This document shows positions 1 through 8,550 of a DNA stretch of 64,000 nt, piece by piece. This DNA comes from DATKPE01 sp033854175 (GTDB lineage Bacteria > Bacteroidota > Ignavibacteria > UBA10030 > SZUA-254): positions 1-64,000 of the forward strand of contig JAWOKN010000018.1 of assembly GCA_033854175.1 (NCBI GenBank), in the 5' to 3' direction. The notes under the pieces are model-generated. The model ran no database searches and was not told where the DNA came from. It saw only the letters and a program-made list of their open reading frames with translations. The translations under genes and the position numbers were made by a program. Within the stretch, counting starts at the first letter, position 1. Each line of letters opens with the position of its first letter.

Positions 1-1504
1 TCAGCCGGAGGTTCGGCATGCGGGTATTTGGCCGGAATGCACGGGGATTTTTTATCCATTCGAACATCCAGTCGGGATCAAGTTTGCTTCCGGCACGGGT
101 GAGCTCGGGCGCCAGATCAAAACTGAATCCTCGCGCTGTGCGTACCCGCGTGTCGCCCCCGATCACATGACACGCCTTGCATCCGATCGTGTTCACAAGC
201 TCCATCCCCCGAGGCGCCGATCCGCCCTGACTGATACCCTTTTGAACATGAAAGCCATCCTCTGCACCCACTTTCCATAAATAAGCCGAGATCGCCTCTG
301 CCTGCTGATCGGAAAATCTGAAATTCGGCATCCTTGTGTGAGGGTTGTAATCCTTGGGATTCCGTACCCAGCGGAAGAGCCAGTCAGTCGTGATCTTGAC
401 GCTCAGCCGGTTCAGCTCAGGACCGATCTTGGCAAGATCGGTGAATCCCTTGATTTCATGGCATCCAAAACAGCCCGCTTCCTCCAGCATAAGTTTTGCC
501 GTGTTGAAACGATCCCCGTATTTCAGATAGGACTGGTTGGTGTGACAATCGTTGCATGACGCGTAGACCTCTTTACCCTTGAGAAGAGGCCATTCCCAGT
601 ACCGGTCGGCATCCCCATGGGCAAATCCCTCCGTCAGCGCCGGACCCTGCCCCCGGTGGCACGGCGTACAGCCGAATGTTTCGGGATTGTGGATTTTCAG
701 CAATTCCGGCTCCGGATGCTTGGTGTAAGGCTGCGGGGCATCCGCCATCGTCGTGTCATTCCACCCGAGATGGCAGGTCTGACAACGGTCGATCCGGGCT
801 TTCAACGTTCCGAAGTTTGTACGATCGAAATCATTGATCATCACCTGCTTAATCTGGACCATCGCGGTGTGCAGACGTCCAAGTTTTGTCGTCGCAAGAT
901 CGACCGCGGCATACATGTCCTTCAGCCGTGAGCGGTATCCCTTGATGACCACTGTGTATCCATCGACAATCTTCTTCAGGGAGTCCTCCCGGCTGGTCAG
1001 TTCCTGGATGGTCGTGTTTGCGGCATCGATCTTCTTCGTCTGTTCGTCGAGTTTGGCCTTGTAACTCTTGTCCTCATGCCCTTCGTGGATTGATTTTTTC
1101 CAGAAGTAATATGCCTCGTCCCCCCTGCTTTTGGCAAAGGTGTAGGTCCGGTTTGCGTTCAGAAGGGCTTCATCGAGATCGCGAATCTCCTTCTGCATGT
1201 TCCTGACTTCAGGTTCATTCATCTTGGCCGAGGCCTGATTCAGCGAATCCGTGATCTGCCGCACCGCGGCGGTATCGATGGACGAATCTGCCGCCTGAAG
1301 GTTTGCCTGCCATTTCTGCCGGCTGAGATTGTAGTACTCCTGCTCGTATTCCTTCCATGGACGGCGTGTCGATACCTCATCCAGGACCGCCCACATCGTT
1401 CCGAGGAACAGCAGGGCGGAGAGGATCAGATAGACCCGACCGTAATCACGTGTCTCAACGGGTGTTGCCGCGCGTCGGGAGAAGAACGAGAACAAAAATT
1501 TCAT
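1..1504 (-). CDS. Membrane-anchored multihaem cytochrome c of a bc complex (3' end cut by window)
   Basis: The frame is open from an ATG at 1504 to the window edge, giving 501 visible residues and no stop. A hydrophobic segment at about residues 24-45 should anchor it. A long charged, helix-prone stretch (about 50-230) follows, then five CXXCH haem-binding motifs starting at residues 241 (CQTCH), 279 (CTPCH), 317 (CNDCH), 345 (CFGCH) and 442 (CKACH). It lies 22 bp after the cytochrome b C-terminal subunit in the order Rieske, cytochrome b, subunit IV, cytochrome c. It is therefore inferred to be the electron-accepting c-type subunit of the quinol-oxidising complex, facing the periplasm. The domain around 345-470 resembles class I cytochrome c, possibly repeated beyond the edge. 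More haems may lie outside the window. Confidence 0.85.
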   Translation of the reverse strand, partial: MKFLFSFFSRRAATPVETRDYGRVYLILSALLFLGTMWAVLDEVSTRRPWKEYEQEYYNLSRQKWQANLQAADSSIDTAAVRQITDSLNQASAKMNEPEVRNMQKEIRDLDEALLNANRTYTFAKSRGDEAYYFWKKSIHEGHEDKSYKAKLDEQTKKIDAANTTIQELTSREDSLKKIVDGYTVVIKGYRSRLKDMYAAVDLATTKLGRLHTAMVQIKQVMINDFDRTNFGTLKARIDRCQTCHLGWNDTTMADAPQPYTKHPEPELLKIHNPETFGCTPCHRGQGPALTEGFAHGDADRYWEWPLLKGKEVYASCNDCHTNQSYLKYGDRFNTAKLMLEEAGCFGCHEIKGFTDLAKIGPELNRLSVKITTDWLFRWVRNPKDYNPHTRMPNFRFSDQQAEAISAYLWKVGAEDGFHVQKGISQGGSAPRGMELVNTIGCKACHVIGGDTRVRTARGFSFDLAPELTRAGSKLDPDWMFEWIKNPRAFRPNTRMPNLRL

Positions 1505-1526
1505 ACGAAGGTGCTCAAATGAAACG

Positions 1527-2411
1527 TTAGATGTTGAACCACGGGGTGACTAAAATATATTTGATGTTAAATCCGATGCGGAGAATCATCTTGATCGGAA
1601 GCGCCATCATTGTCAGAAACAGGAATGACAGGATCGAGTACCGGAGCATCCCGAGTTTTTTCAGAAATTCCGTATTCTTCCTGCGAAGCCAGTAGATCAC
1701 AGCCAGCGAGTAATATCCCAGAACAACGACGGCACCAAACAGCACTGCCGCGGGATTCAGACTGTAGTCGGCGTGACGCGTGTTGATGCCGAAGAACTCC
1801 GATAGATCCACGTTTGTCAGGGCAACCACCCGGTGTGTGTCCCAGGTCTGCCAGGGAAAGAAGAAGTACCATCCCGGGCCCCGCCAGAAGGTCCCGATCC
1901 CAATGAGGGACACCCACAGGACGATAAATCCGAAACAAAAGATCAGGACGGCCGATTTCCGTTCCCTGAACGTGTAGTATCCATTCCCCTTCGGATTGAT
2001 ATCCAGATACGGTATCGCCATCAGCCCCAAAATGATGAGAGTCGGCAGGACGACACCCGCGACCCACGGATCGAAATAGACGAGCATTTCCTGCAAACCC
2101 AGAAAATACCATGGGGCTTTTGAAGGATTCGGGGTGAGCGTCGGGTTGGCCGGCTCCTCCAGCGGCGCGTTGATCAGAAACGACCAGAAAACAAGGATGA
2201 CCATGACAAACAGCGCGCCGAGGAATTCAACACGGACGAGATTCGGCCACACCTGGACCTTGTCACCCATCGCTGCTTCTTCAGGAACCCCCGCACGGTC
2301 GTTTTGCCGTGCCTTGTGGAAGGACCACCAGGTGTATCCGACCACAAGGAGAAGAAGCCCGACTATCGGAATATTGTCGGGTTTTGAAACGAGTAACCAG
2401 ATATTATGCAT
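1527..2411 (-). CDS. Cytochrome b/b6 C-terminal subunit (subunit IV-like)
   Basis: This 294-residue membrane protein matches the C-terminal half of cytochrome b (b6f subunit IV type), part of the quinol-oxidising Qo site. A Qo-loop motif reads NPSKAPWYFLGLQEML (about residues 95-110). The usual PEWY glutamate of mitochondrial-type complexes is replaced, leaving APWY. Several hydrophobic helices surround it, and the C-terminal half adds extra helices beyond the minimal three-helix subunit IV. It starts 20 bp after the N-terminal cytochrome b gene ends, and the multihaem cytochrome c gene follows. The split cytochrome b and low-potential-type Qo motif suggest a menaquinol-oxidising complex, which is inference. 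Confidence 0.88.
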   Translation of the reverse strand: MHNIWLLVSKPDNIPIVGLLLLVVGYTWWSFHKARQNDRAGVPEEAAMGDKVQVWPNLVRVEFLGALFVMVILVFWSFLINAPLEEPANPTLTPNPSKAPWYFLGLQEMLVYFDPWVAGVVLPTLIILGLMAIPYLDINPKGNGYYTFRERKSAVLIFCFGFIVLWVSLIGIGTFWRGPGWYFFFPWQTWDTHRVVALTNVDLSEFFGINTRHADYSLNPAAVLFGAVVVLGYYSLAVIYWLRRKNTEFLKKLGMLRYSILSFLFLTMMALPIKMILRIGFNIKYILVTPWFNI

Positions 2412-2431
2412 AATTCAGGAAGAGTGAAAAG

Positions 2432-3208
2432 TTATTCCTTGCCCTCCGCAGTCGGACCGGAAATCCCACCATCCTTACGAATACGCCAGAAGTGCACGAT
2501 CATAAAGACCGACGCAATCACCGGCAGGAAGATGCAGTGTCCGACATAAAAACGGAGGAGAGTCGGCGGCCCCACCTGGGTACCGCCCAGGAGAACAAAA
2601 CGGATATCATTGTCGATCCGCATCCCGAGCTGCTGGCCAAAAGGTCCTTCATGCCCGAGAAAGGGTGTCGCGCGTGCCATGTTTGTCCCGACCGTTACAG
2701 CCCAGATTGCAAGCTGATCCCACGGAAGCAGGTACCCGGTGAAACTCAAAAGCAGCGTCAATACAAGGAGAATCACACCAACCGCCCAGTTGAACTGCCG
2801 CGGGGGCTTGTAGCTGCCGGTGAGGAACACCCTGAACATGTGCAGCATCACCGTGATCACCATCGCGTGCGCAGCCCACCTGTGCATGTTCCGTATCAAC
2901 GGGCCGAATGCGACGTCGTTCATCAGATATTTCATATCCTCGTAGGCATACTCCGCCGCAGGCCGGTAGTAGAACATCAGAATGATGCCGGTGATCGTCA
3001 AAACGATGAACAGGAGAAACGTGATCCCACCCATCCCCCACGTATACCCCAGATTCGTCGCATGACGCGAAATCCGGACGGGATGAAGATGCAGGAAAAC
3101 ATTGTCGACAATCTGCAATGCGCGGTTCCGGTTCGTATCCTGATAATTATGCCTGAAAATCGACCGCCACAGCTCTGTCTGTTGCAGCTTCTCACGAATT
3201 TTCAACAT
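2432..3208 (-). CDS. Cytochrome b N-terminal subunit (b6-type)
   Basis: This 258-residue protein is the four-helix haem-b-binding half of cytochrome b. Candidate axial histidines are H109 and H123 on one helix (13 residues between them) and H224 and H239 on another (14 between). The 13/14 pattern is b6f-like rather than the 13/13 of mitochondrial bc1. TGYLLPWDQ (about 157-165) and GTQVGPPTL (about 209-217) are typical b6 motifs near the Qo site. It sits between the Rieske gene (23 bp upstream) and the subunit IV gene, forming one operon. Its role is transmembrane electron transfer between the two quinone sites. Confidence 0.92.
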   Translation of the reverse strand: MLKIREKLQQTELWRSIFRHNYQDTNRNRALQIVDNVFLHLHPVRISRHATNLGYTWGMGGITFLLFIVLTITGIILMFYYRPAAEYAYEDMKYLMNDVAFGPLIRNMHRWAAHAMVITVMLHMFRVFLTGSYKPPRQFNWAVGVILLVLTLLLSFTGYLLPWDQLAIWAVTVGTNMARATPFLGHEGPFGQQLGMRIDNDIRFVLLGGTQVGPPTLLRFYVGHCIFLPVIASVFMIVHFWRIRKDGGISGPTAEGKE

Positions 3209-3231
3209 CGCGTTTGATTCCCCTTGAACGT

Positions 3232-3933
3232 CTACGAACTGTATTTCAGATATGCGTCAGGTTTATTCCAATCACCATTTTCGAATCGGAACCTGACGTT
3301 CCGATCGATGAGGATCTGCCCGTCATCGGCAAGCGTGATCTTTAACCGCTCGAGCGGCCTCGGTGCCGGTCCCTCGAAGTTGACGCCGGATTTGTGATAG
3401 CCACTCCCGTGACAGGGACATTTGAATTTATTCTCGACTTCCAGCCAGCGGGGTGTGCAACCCAGATGCGTACAGATCGCCAGGAGGGCATAGAAACCAT
3501 CCGCCTCCCTGATGATCCAGACCCGATACTCATCCTTGTATTTTTCACTCACTTCCCCCACGATGTAATCGTCCGGATACCCGGCTTTGAAGGCCGACGG
3601 GGGTTCATAGAGTATCCGCGGAAACATCATGCGAAGCGTGCTGACGGTTGAAGTCGCAAGGAAAACAAAAAAAGCCGCCCACCCGGCAATGGAAAAGAAA
3701 TTGCGCCTGCTGATCCGCCAAATCCCGGGATCGGCCTCGGGGGGTTTATCCTGTTTTGGTTTTTTTACCTGCTGGGCTGCCGGCTCCCGTGACGGGCCGG
3801 AAGCGGCCGGACCTGGTGTGCCGCCGGAGTTGCTGGTTGCTTTCGGTTGCTGCTCCGGAACAGCGGGTGTTTGTGATTGTGAAGAAGAACTTTCGGGTGG
3901 TACTCCCACCTTCGGTGCATTTACATTATTCAT
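3232..3933 (-). CDS. Rieske [2Fe-2S] iron-sulfur protein of the bc complex
   Basis: The Rieske subunit moves electrons from quinol to cytochrome c. Cluster ligands are visible as CTHLGC (about residues 154-159) and CPCHGSGYH (about 172-180): two Cys/His ligand pairs plus two disulfide cysteines. Before the membrane segment (about 78-102) there is SRRNFF, a twin-arginine-like signal typical of Rieske proteins. An unusually long N-terminal tail of about 65 residues, rich in Pro, Ser, Gln and Lys, precedes it. I chose the ATG at 3933; TTG and GTG lie directly upstream at 3939 and 3936, so the start could move by two codons. It is the first gene of the bc operon, behind a good promoter. Confidence 0.93.
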   Translation of the reverse strand: MNNVNAPKVGVPPESSSSQSQTPAVPEQQPKATSNSGGTPGPAASGPSREPAAQQVKKPKQDKPPEADPGIWRISRRNFFSIAGWAAFFVFLATSTVSTLRMMFPRILYEPPSAFKAGYPDDYIVGEVSEKYKDEYRVWIIREADGFYALLAICTHLGCTPRWLEVENKFKCPCHGSGYHKSGVNFEGPAPRPLERLKITLADDGQILIDRNVRFRFENGDWNKPDAYLKYSS

Positions 3934-3970
3934 CACCAATAAATGGATTTATGATGGAAATCCGTACGAG

Positions 3971-3999
3971 AATATAGTAAAATTCCGAACATTAGTCAA
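3971..3999 (-). promoter_or_regulatory. Sigma70-type promoter for the bc operon
   Basis: On the minus strand TTGACT (3999-3994) and TATATT (3976-3971) are separated by exactly 17 bases, each five of six matches to the consensus. Transcription would begin near 3964, about 30 bases before the Rieske ATG. Assignment is from sequence only. Confidence 0.65.
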
Positions 4000-4066
4000 A
4001 CCTACCAGCCCCTCATGTCGGGCTGCCGGTTCGCCGGTGGGAAATTTCCCCGGCCCGTTGCGTGAG

Positions 4067-4095
4067 TTGCATGTGGCCTCTTGAAAGAGTATATT
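4067..4095 (+). promoter_or_regulatory. Probable promoter for bshC
   Basis: TTGCAT (4067-4072) and TATATT (4090-4095) have a 17-base spacer on the plus strand. The -35 box is weak and the -10 box strong. The TTG at 4081 lies inside this element, supporting a bshC start at 4129 or later. Confidence 0.45.
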
Positions 4096-4128
4096 TTCGA
4101 CAATCCAACCAATCATGCGTGGTACCAT

Positions 4129-5778
4129 ATGAACGATATGCACGGGATCAATTTTTCACAACTCAGACATTTCGAAAACGGATTTACAAAACTCTACACC
4201 GACTTCGTCAACGATTTCCAGAAGGTGAAGAGATTCTACCGTTCAGACTTCCGGTCGCTGGCTTCCTTCCGGGCTCTGGCAGAAGCGCGGCGTACCTCGT
4301 TTACCCACCGCGATCTCCTCTCAGACGTCCTCAGGGAGCAGAATTCCGCATTCGGAAGTTCAGAAAAAACAGGGGCTAACATCGATCTTCTGCGCAGGGA
4401 AAATACCGTCGCAGTCGTCACAGGCCAGCAGGTCGGGCTTCTCGGTGGACCGATGTACACGCTGTTCAAAACCCTCACGGCGATCAAACTCACGCGGATG
4501 CTCAATGAACAGCTGCCCGAATTTCATTTCGTTCCGGTATTCTGGCTCGAGGGGGAAGATCATGATTTTGAAGAGGTCAATAATTTTACGATCCTCAACT
4601 CCGACTCGGTCCCCGTGAACATCGGCTATGTCCCGAAAGGCAAACGGGGGCAGAAAAATCTCGGAGCCGTCGGCAACGTCGTCCTCGATGAGAACATCAC
4701 GTCAACCATGGAGGAGCTCGCAAAAGCACTGATGTCCACGGAATTTAAATCCCCGCTCATCGAAAACGTCCAGCGTCATTACACTCCATCAAAAACCCTG
4801 CTCGCCGCGTTTACATCATTCCTGGGGTCGCTCCTGCCGGATGAGGGGCTGATCTTCATCGATCCGAACGACCGCCGCCTCAAGGAAATCGTCAAGCCAA
4901 TCTTTATAAAGGAGATCCTGGAATTTCCGAAGGTGTCGCAGCTCATCATCCAGCAAAGCGCCGAGCTCGAAGAGGAATATCATGCCCAGATAAAGACCAA
5001 GGCGATGAATATCTTCATCTTTCACCAGGGGGGACGGTACATCCTCGAACCGAGGGAGAATGATTTTGCCCTCCGGGGCACCCGCCACTATTTCGGGAAG
5101 GATGAATTGTTAAAACTCATCGACGATTCTCCCGAATCGGCGAGCCCGAATGTCGCCCTTCGACCCGTATGCCAGGATACGCTCCTGCCGACCGTGGCCT
5201 ATATCGCCGGCCCCGCCGAGGTGGCGTACTTCGCGCAGCTCAGCGGGGTCTATGACTACTTTCACTGCCCCTACCCGGTGATCTATCCGCGCGCAAGCGC
5301 GACGGTCGTCGAGGAACGACAGCTGAAGATCCTGGATAAATACCAGATCACGCTTCCTGAACTTTTTGAAAATCCGGAAAAAGTCAGCAAAAAAGTCATC
5401 GATATCGTCTCGGAAGTAAAGATCGATGAGGTTTTCACCGAAACCTCCCGGCAGATGAATGAAACCCTGAATGAATTGAAGTTCGGGTTGAAGTATATCG
5501 ATCCCACCCTTCTGGGACCGCTTGAGTCGACACGTGAAAAAATCGAATCCACGGTCGGTATCCTGAGGGGCAAGGCTATGGAAGCACAACAGCGGAAACA
5601 CGAGGTCGCCCTTCGCCAGATCCAGAAGGTCCAGAATGTCCTCTTTCCCAACGGCAACGTCCAGGAGCGCGAACTCAATATCGTCTACTTTATGAACAAG
5701 TACGGGCTGGATTTCCCGGGCTGGGTGGAAAAAGAATTGCCGATCGATTCATTCCAGCACGAATTCCTCCTTCACTAG
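4129..5778 (+). CDS. bshC: Bacillithiol biosynthesis cysteine-adding enzyme BshC
   Basis: BshC adds cysteine to glucosaminyl-malate in the last step of bacillithiol synthesis, in the cytosol. The 549-residue product has the family's usual length. The N-terminal INFSQL and the Rossmann-like TGQQVGLLGGPMYTLFK region are recognisable, with FWLEGEDHDFEEVNN shortly after; a helical coiled-coil region follows near the C-terminus. The frame is also open to a TTG at 4081, but that lies in the putative promoter; ATG 4129 or 4138 fits the family better. It is the only plus-strand gene here, divergent from the bc operon and convergent with pnp. No bshA or bshB is in the window. Confidence 0.93.
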   Translation: MNDMHGINFSQLRHFENGFTKLYTDFVNDFQKVKRFYRSDFRSLASFRALAEARRTSFTHRDLLSDVLREQNSAFGSSEKTGANIDLLRRENTVAVVTGQQVGLLGGPMYTLFKTLTAIKLTRMLNEQLPEFHFVPVFWLEGEDHDFEEVNNFTILNSDSVPVNIGYVPKGKRGQKNLGAVGNVVLDENITSTMEELAKALMSTEFKSPLIENVQRHYTPSKTLLAAFTSFLGSLLPDEGLIFIDPNDRRLKEIVKPIFIKEILEFPKVSQLIIQQSAELEEEYHAQIKTKAMNIFIFHQGGRYILEPRENDFALRGTRHYFGKDELLKLIDDSPESASPNVALRPVCQDTLLPTVAYIAGPAEVAYFAQLSGVYDYFHCPYPVIYPRASATVVEERQLKILDKYQITLPELFENPEKVSKKVIDIVSEVKIDEVFTETSRQMNETLNELKFGLKYIDPTLLGPLESTREKIESTVGILRGKAMEAQQRKHEVALRQIQKVQNVLFPNGNVQERELNIVYFMNKYGLDFPGWVEKELPIDSFQHEFLLH

Positions 5779-5874
5779 CGCTGACGCGGATCGGACATCC
5801 GCTTGGGGGGGGAGAGTCCCAGTAATGAGGAACTCGAACCAGGGTCAGCCGTGCCGGCAACCTGACCGGTCATT

Positions 5875-5901
5875 CCCGGCGGAAACGTAAAATCCGCCGG
5901 G
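5875..5901. terminator. Inverted repeat between convergent bshC and pnp
   Basis: Perfect 9-bp arms (5875-5883 and 5893-5901) flank a 9-base loop in the 158-base gap between the converging genes. Neither strand has a clear T tract, so a bidirectional terminator is a guess. Two weaker hairpins (5787-5803 and 5842-5866) lie in the same gap. Confidence 0.35.
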
Positions 5902-5936
5902 TGATTTCCGGTGCCGTTCACCAGAAGCTGCGACTT

Positions 5937-8210
5937 TTAGTGCGACGGGCGGTGATGCTGATGATGCCCGCCCCGGGATCCTCCTCCTTCTCTCCGGTGA
6001 CCTCCATCGCGATGTGAAGGGGGCCGTTTCCTGCGTTCAGCCTCTTTCGCTGCTTCGGCATCTGCATCGTATCCCGGCATCAGCGCCTTCCGGCTCAGAT
6101 TGTACCGCCCTTCCTCATCCTGCTTGATGAGCTTTACGTCCAACTCATCCCCGACATTGAGAACATCGGTGACCTTGTTCACACGGTTGATGTCGAGATG
6201 GGAGATGTGCACAAGTCCCTCCTTACCGGGAAGGAACTCGACAAACGCACCGAATTCCATGATGCGGGTGACTTTCCCGTGATAGGTCTTGCCGACTTCC
6301 GGCACCTCGATGATTTTGCTGATCATGCTGTAGGCCTTGTTGCTCCCCTCGGCGGTCACCGACGCGATCACGACGGTTCCATCGTCCTCGATGTTGATTT
6401 CGGCGCCCGAATCTTTCACGATCTGCCGGATGTTTTTCCCGCCGGGCCCGATGACGGCACCGATCATGTCTGTCGGAATCTTCAGCGTCGTCAGGCGCGG
6501 AGCATACTGCGAAAGTTCTTGCCGGGGCGCCTCAATCGCCGCGTTCATGATCCCGAGAATTTTCAGCCTGCCGTCGTGTGCCTGGGAGAGCGCCTTCTCA
6601 AAAATATCGAGGGAGATACCCTGGATTTTGATATCCATCTGAAATCCCGTAACACCATCCTTTGTACCGGCAACCTTGAAATCCATATCGCCGAGATGAT
6701 CCTCATTGCCGAGAATATCGGTCAGGATCGCCACCCGGTCATTTTCCTTGATGAGACCCATCGCAATACCGGCGACGGCCTTTTTCACCGGAACTCCCGC
6801 GTCCATGAGCGAAAGCGAACCCGCACAGACAGTGGCCATGGACGATGAACCGTTCGACTCAAGAATATCCGACACGATTCTGATCGTGTAGGGAAAGTCC
6901 AGTTCCACAGGAAGCAGGTTCTTGAGGGACCGTTCGGCGAGATTCCCGTGGCCGATCTCGCGCCTCCCCGTTATCCCGAGTCTTCCGGTTTCACCCACCG
7001 AAAACGGGGGGAAGTTATAGTGAAGCATGAACCGCTTCGTCGTCTCGGGGAGCAACCCGTCGAGAATTTGCTCATCAACCTTTGTCCCAAGCGTCGTCGT
7101 GGTAAGACTCTGTGTCTCGCCACGCTGGAAAAGGGCTGAACCGTGCGTCCTCGGCAACAGACCCACCTCACAGGTGATCGGCCTGATGTCCGTGGTGTTC
7201 CTGCCATCGAGCCGTTTGCCCTCGTCGAGAATCATCCGGCGCATTTCCTCGTATTCAATATCGTGCAAGATTTCCTTGACCAGCCCTTCGTGAGCCTCCA
7301 GGATGAGCTGCGGATCCCCGGTCTTTTCCACACCGTATGCCGTCAGATCAAGAGCGGGGATCTTTTCGAGGAATTGCTGCCTGACTTTTTCGAACAGCTC
7401 CTCCGTCTCCCTGCTGCGTTCATCTTTTGACAGAACCTTGTGGGTCAGTCCGCGGATCTCCTGGCGTGCAAGGGAAGAAAGGAAATCATACAACGGCTTT
7501 TTGAGCGGAACCTCCTCAACAGCGCGTTTCGGGCGCCCGCATTCCTTCTGAAGCTCGATCTGAAGGCTGCAGATCTTTTGGATATGGTCATGGGCATACC
7601 GCAAAACCGAAAGTAAATCCGCCTCGGAAATTTCCTTCCCCTCCCCCTCAACCATGTTAATCGACGTCATGGTTCCGGCCACCGTGACGTCGATGTCGGA
7701 TTTGTCGAGCTGGGAGAAGGTGGGATTGACAATGAACTCCCCCTCCACCCGGCCTATACGGATTTCAGCAACAGGGCCGTTGAACGGGATGTCAGATATC
7801 ATCAGTGCCGCCGAGGCACCGATTGCTCCGAGGATGTCACCGTCATTTTCCTGATCGGACGAGAACACGGTCAGCATGACCTGCGTCTCGTACCTAAAAT
7901 TCTCCGGGAACATCGGCCGGATCGGCCGGTCGATCAGCCGCGAGGAGAGGACTTCCTTTTCAGAAGGCCTTCCCTCCCGTTTTAAAAATCCCCCGGGGAT
8001 TTTTCCCGCAGCCGCGGTCCGTTCCCTGTATTCAACCTGCAGGGGGAAAAAATCCTGACCCTCGACAGCTTCCTTGCTTGCGACAACTGTCGCGAGCACC
8101 ATGGAATCGCCATACCGCACCATGACCGCACCATCGGCTTGTTTTGCAAAACGCCCCGTTTCAATGGAGAGCGTGCGACCGCCGATTTCCAGACTCTTTG
8201 TGATTATCAT
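5937..8210 (-). CDS. pnp: Polyribonucleotide nucleotidyltransferase (PNPase)
   Basis: PNPase degrades RNA 3' to 5' by phosphorolysis. The 757 residues contain two RNase PH-like domains (about 10-225 and 315-545) joined by a helical domain, then KH (IGPGGKNIRQIVKDSGAEIN), then S1 (GKVTRIMEFGAFVEFLPGKEG). After S1 comes a low-complexity tail of roughly 50 residues rich in Arg, His and Gly, ending HHQHHRPSH, longer than in a minimal PNPase. It is the last gene of the rimP-nusA-infB-rbfA-ribF-rpsO-pnp run, 60 bp after rpsO, the usual rpsO-pnp order. Confidence 0.97.
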   Translation of the reverse strand: MIITKSLEIGGRTLSIETGRFAKQADGAVMVRYGDSMVLATVVASKEAVEGQDFFPLQVEYRERTAAAGKIPGGFLKREGRPSEKEVLSSRLIDRPIRPMFPENFRYETQVMLTVFSSDQENDGDILGAIGASAALMISDIPFNGPVAEIRIGRVEGEFIVNPTFSQLDKSDIDVTVAGTMTSINMVEGEGKEISEADLLSVLRYAHDHIQKICSLQIELQKECGRPKRAVEEVPLKKPLYDFLSSLARQEIRGLTHKVLSKDERSRETEELFEKVRQQFLEKIPALDLTAYGVEKTGDPQLILEAHEGLVKEILHDIEYEEMRRMILDEGKRLDGRNTTDIRPITCEVGLLPRTHGSALFQRGETQSLTTTTLGTKVDEQILDGLLPETTKRFMLHYNFPPFSVGETGRLGITGRREIGHGNLAERSLKNLLPVELDFPYTIRIVSDILESNGSSSMATVCAGSLSLMDAGVPVKKAVAGIAMGLIKENDRVAILTDILGNEDHLGDMDFKVAGTKDGVTGFQMDIKIQGISLDIFEKALSQAHDGRLKILGIMNAAIEAPRQELSQYAPRLTTLKIPTDMIGAVIGPGGKNIRQIVKDSGAEINIEDDGTVVIASVTAEGSNKAYSMISKIIEVPEVGKTYHGKVTRIMEFGAFVEFLPGKEGLVHISHLDINRVNKVTDVLNVGDELDVKLIKQDEEGRYNLSRKALMPGYDADAEAAKEAERRKRPPSHRDGGHRREGGGSRGGHHQHHRPSH

Positions 8211-8270
8211 GTAGTTCCACCGACCCTTTCCATTCGATCGTAGTTCATCGTTATTCTGTTTCTGTCCTCG

Positions 8271-8540
8271 TTATTTCCGCAGATCAAGTTCTTGTATGAG
8301 CTTGCGGTATTTTTCTATATTCTTGCTCTGGAGATATTCCAGCAACCGTCTCCTCTTTCCGACCATTCTCAAAAGACCCTGACGTGAATGATGATCCTTC
8401 ACGTGTGAGGCAAAATGCTCGGAGAGCTCATTGATCCTCTGGGTCAGCAAGGCAATCTGCACTTCAGGCGAACCTGAATCGGTTGCAGATTTCCCGTACT
8501 TCTTTATGAATTCCTGCTTTTGTTCCTTCGTAAGCGGCAT
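8271..8540 (-). CDS. rpsO: 30S ribosomal protein S15
   Basis: This 89-residue protein binds 16S rRNA in the small-subunit platform. The sequence begins MPLTKEQKQEFIKKYG and contains the conserved DTGSPEVQ-type segment as DSGSPEVQIALLTQRI, then HxxDHHSRQGLLRMVGKRRRLL. The frame is open 13 codons further upstream, but the ATG at 8540 has a strong AGGAG five bases away and gives the standard length. It starts 10 bp after ribF ends and precedes pnp. Confidence 0.98.
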   Translation of the reverse strand: MPLTKEQKQEFIKKYGKSATDSGSPEVQIALLTQRINELSEHFASHVKDHHSRQGLLRMVGKRRRLLEYLQSKNIEKYRKLIQELDLRK

Positions 8541-8550
8541 GAGTACTCCT

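Noticed and set aside
5779..5936. Small structured RNA (SRP RNA or riboswitch) in the bshC-pnp gap
   Set aside because: Three hairpins can be drawn, but the SRP tetraloop/receptor sequence and the conserved cores of cobalamin, SAM and FMN switches are absent.
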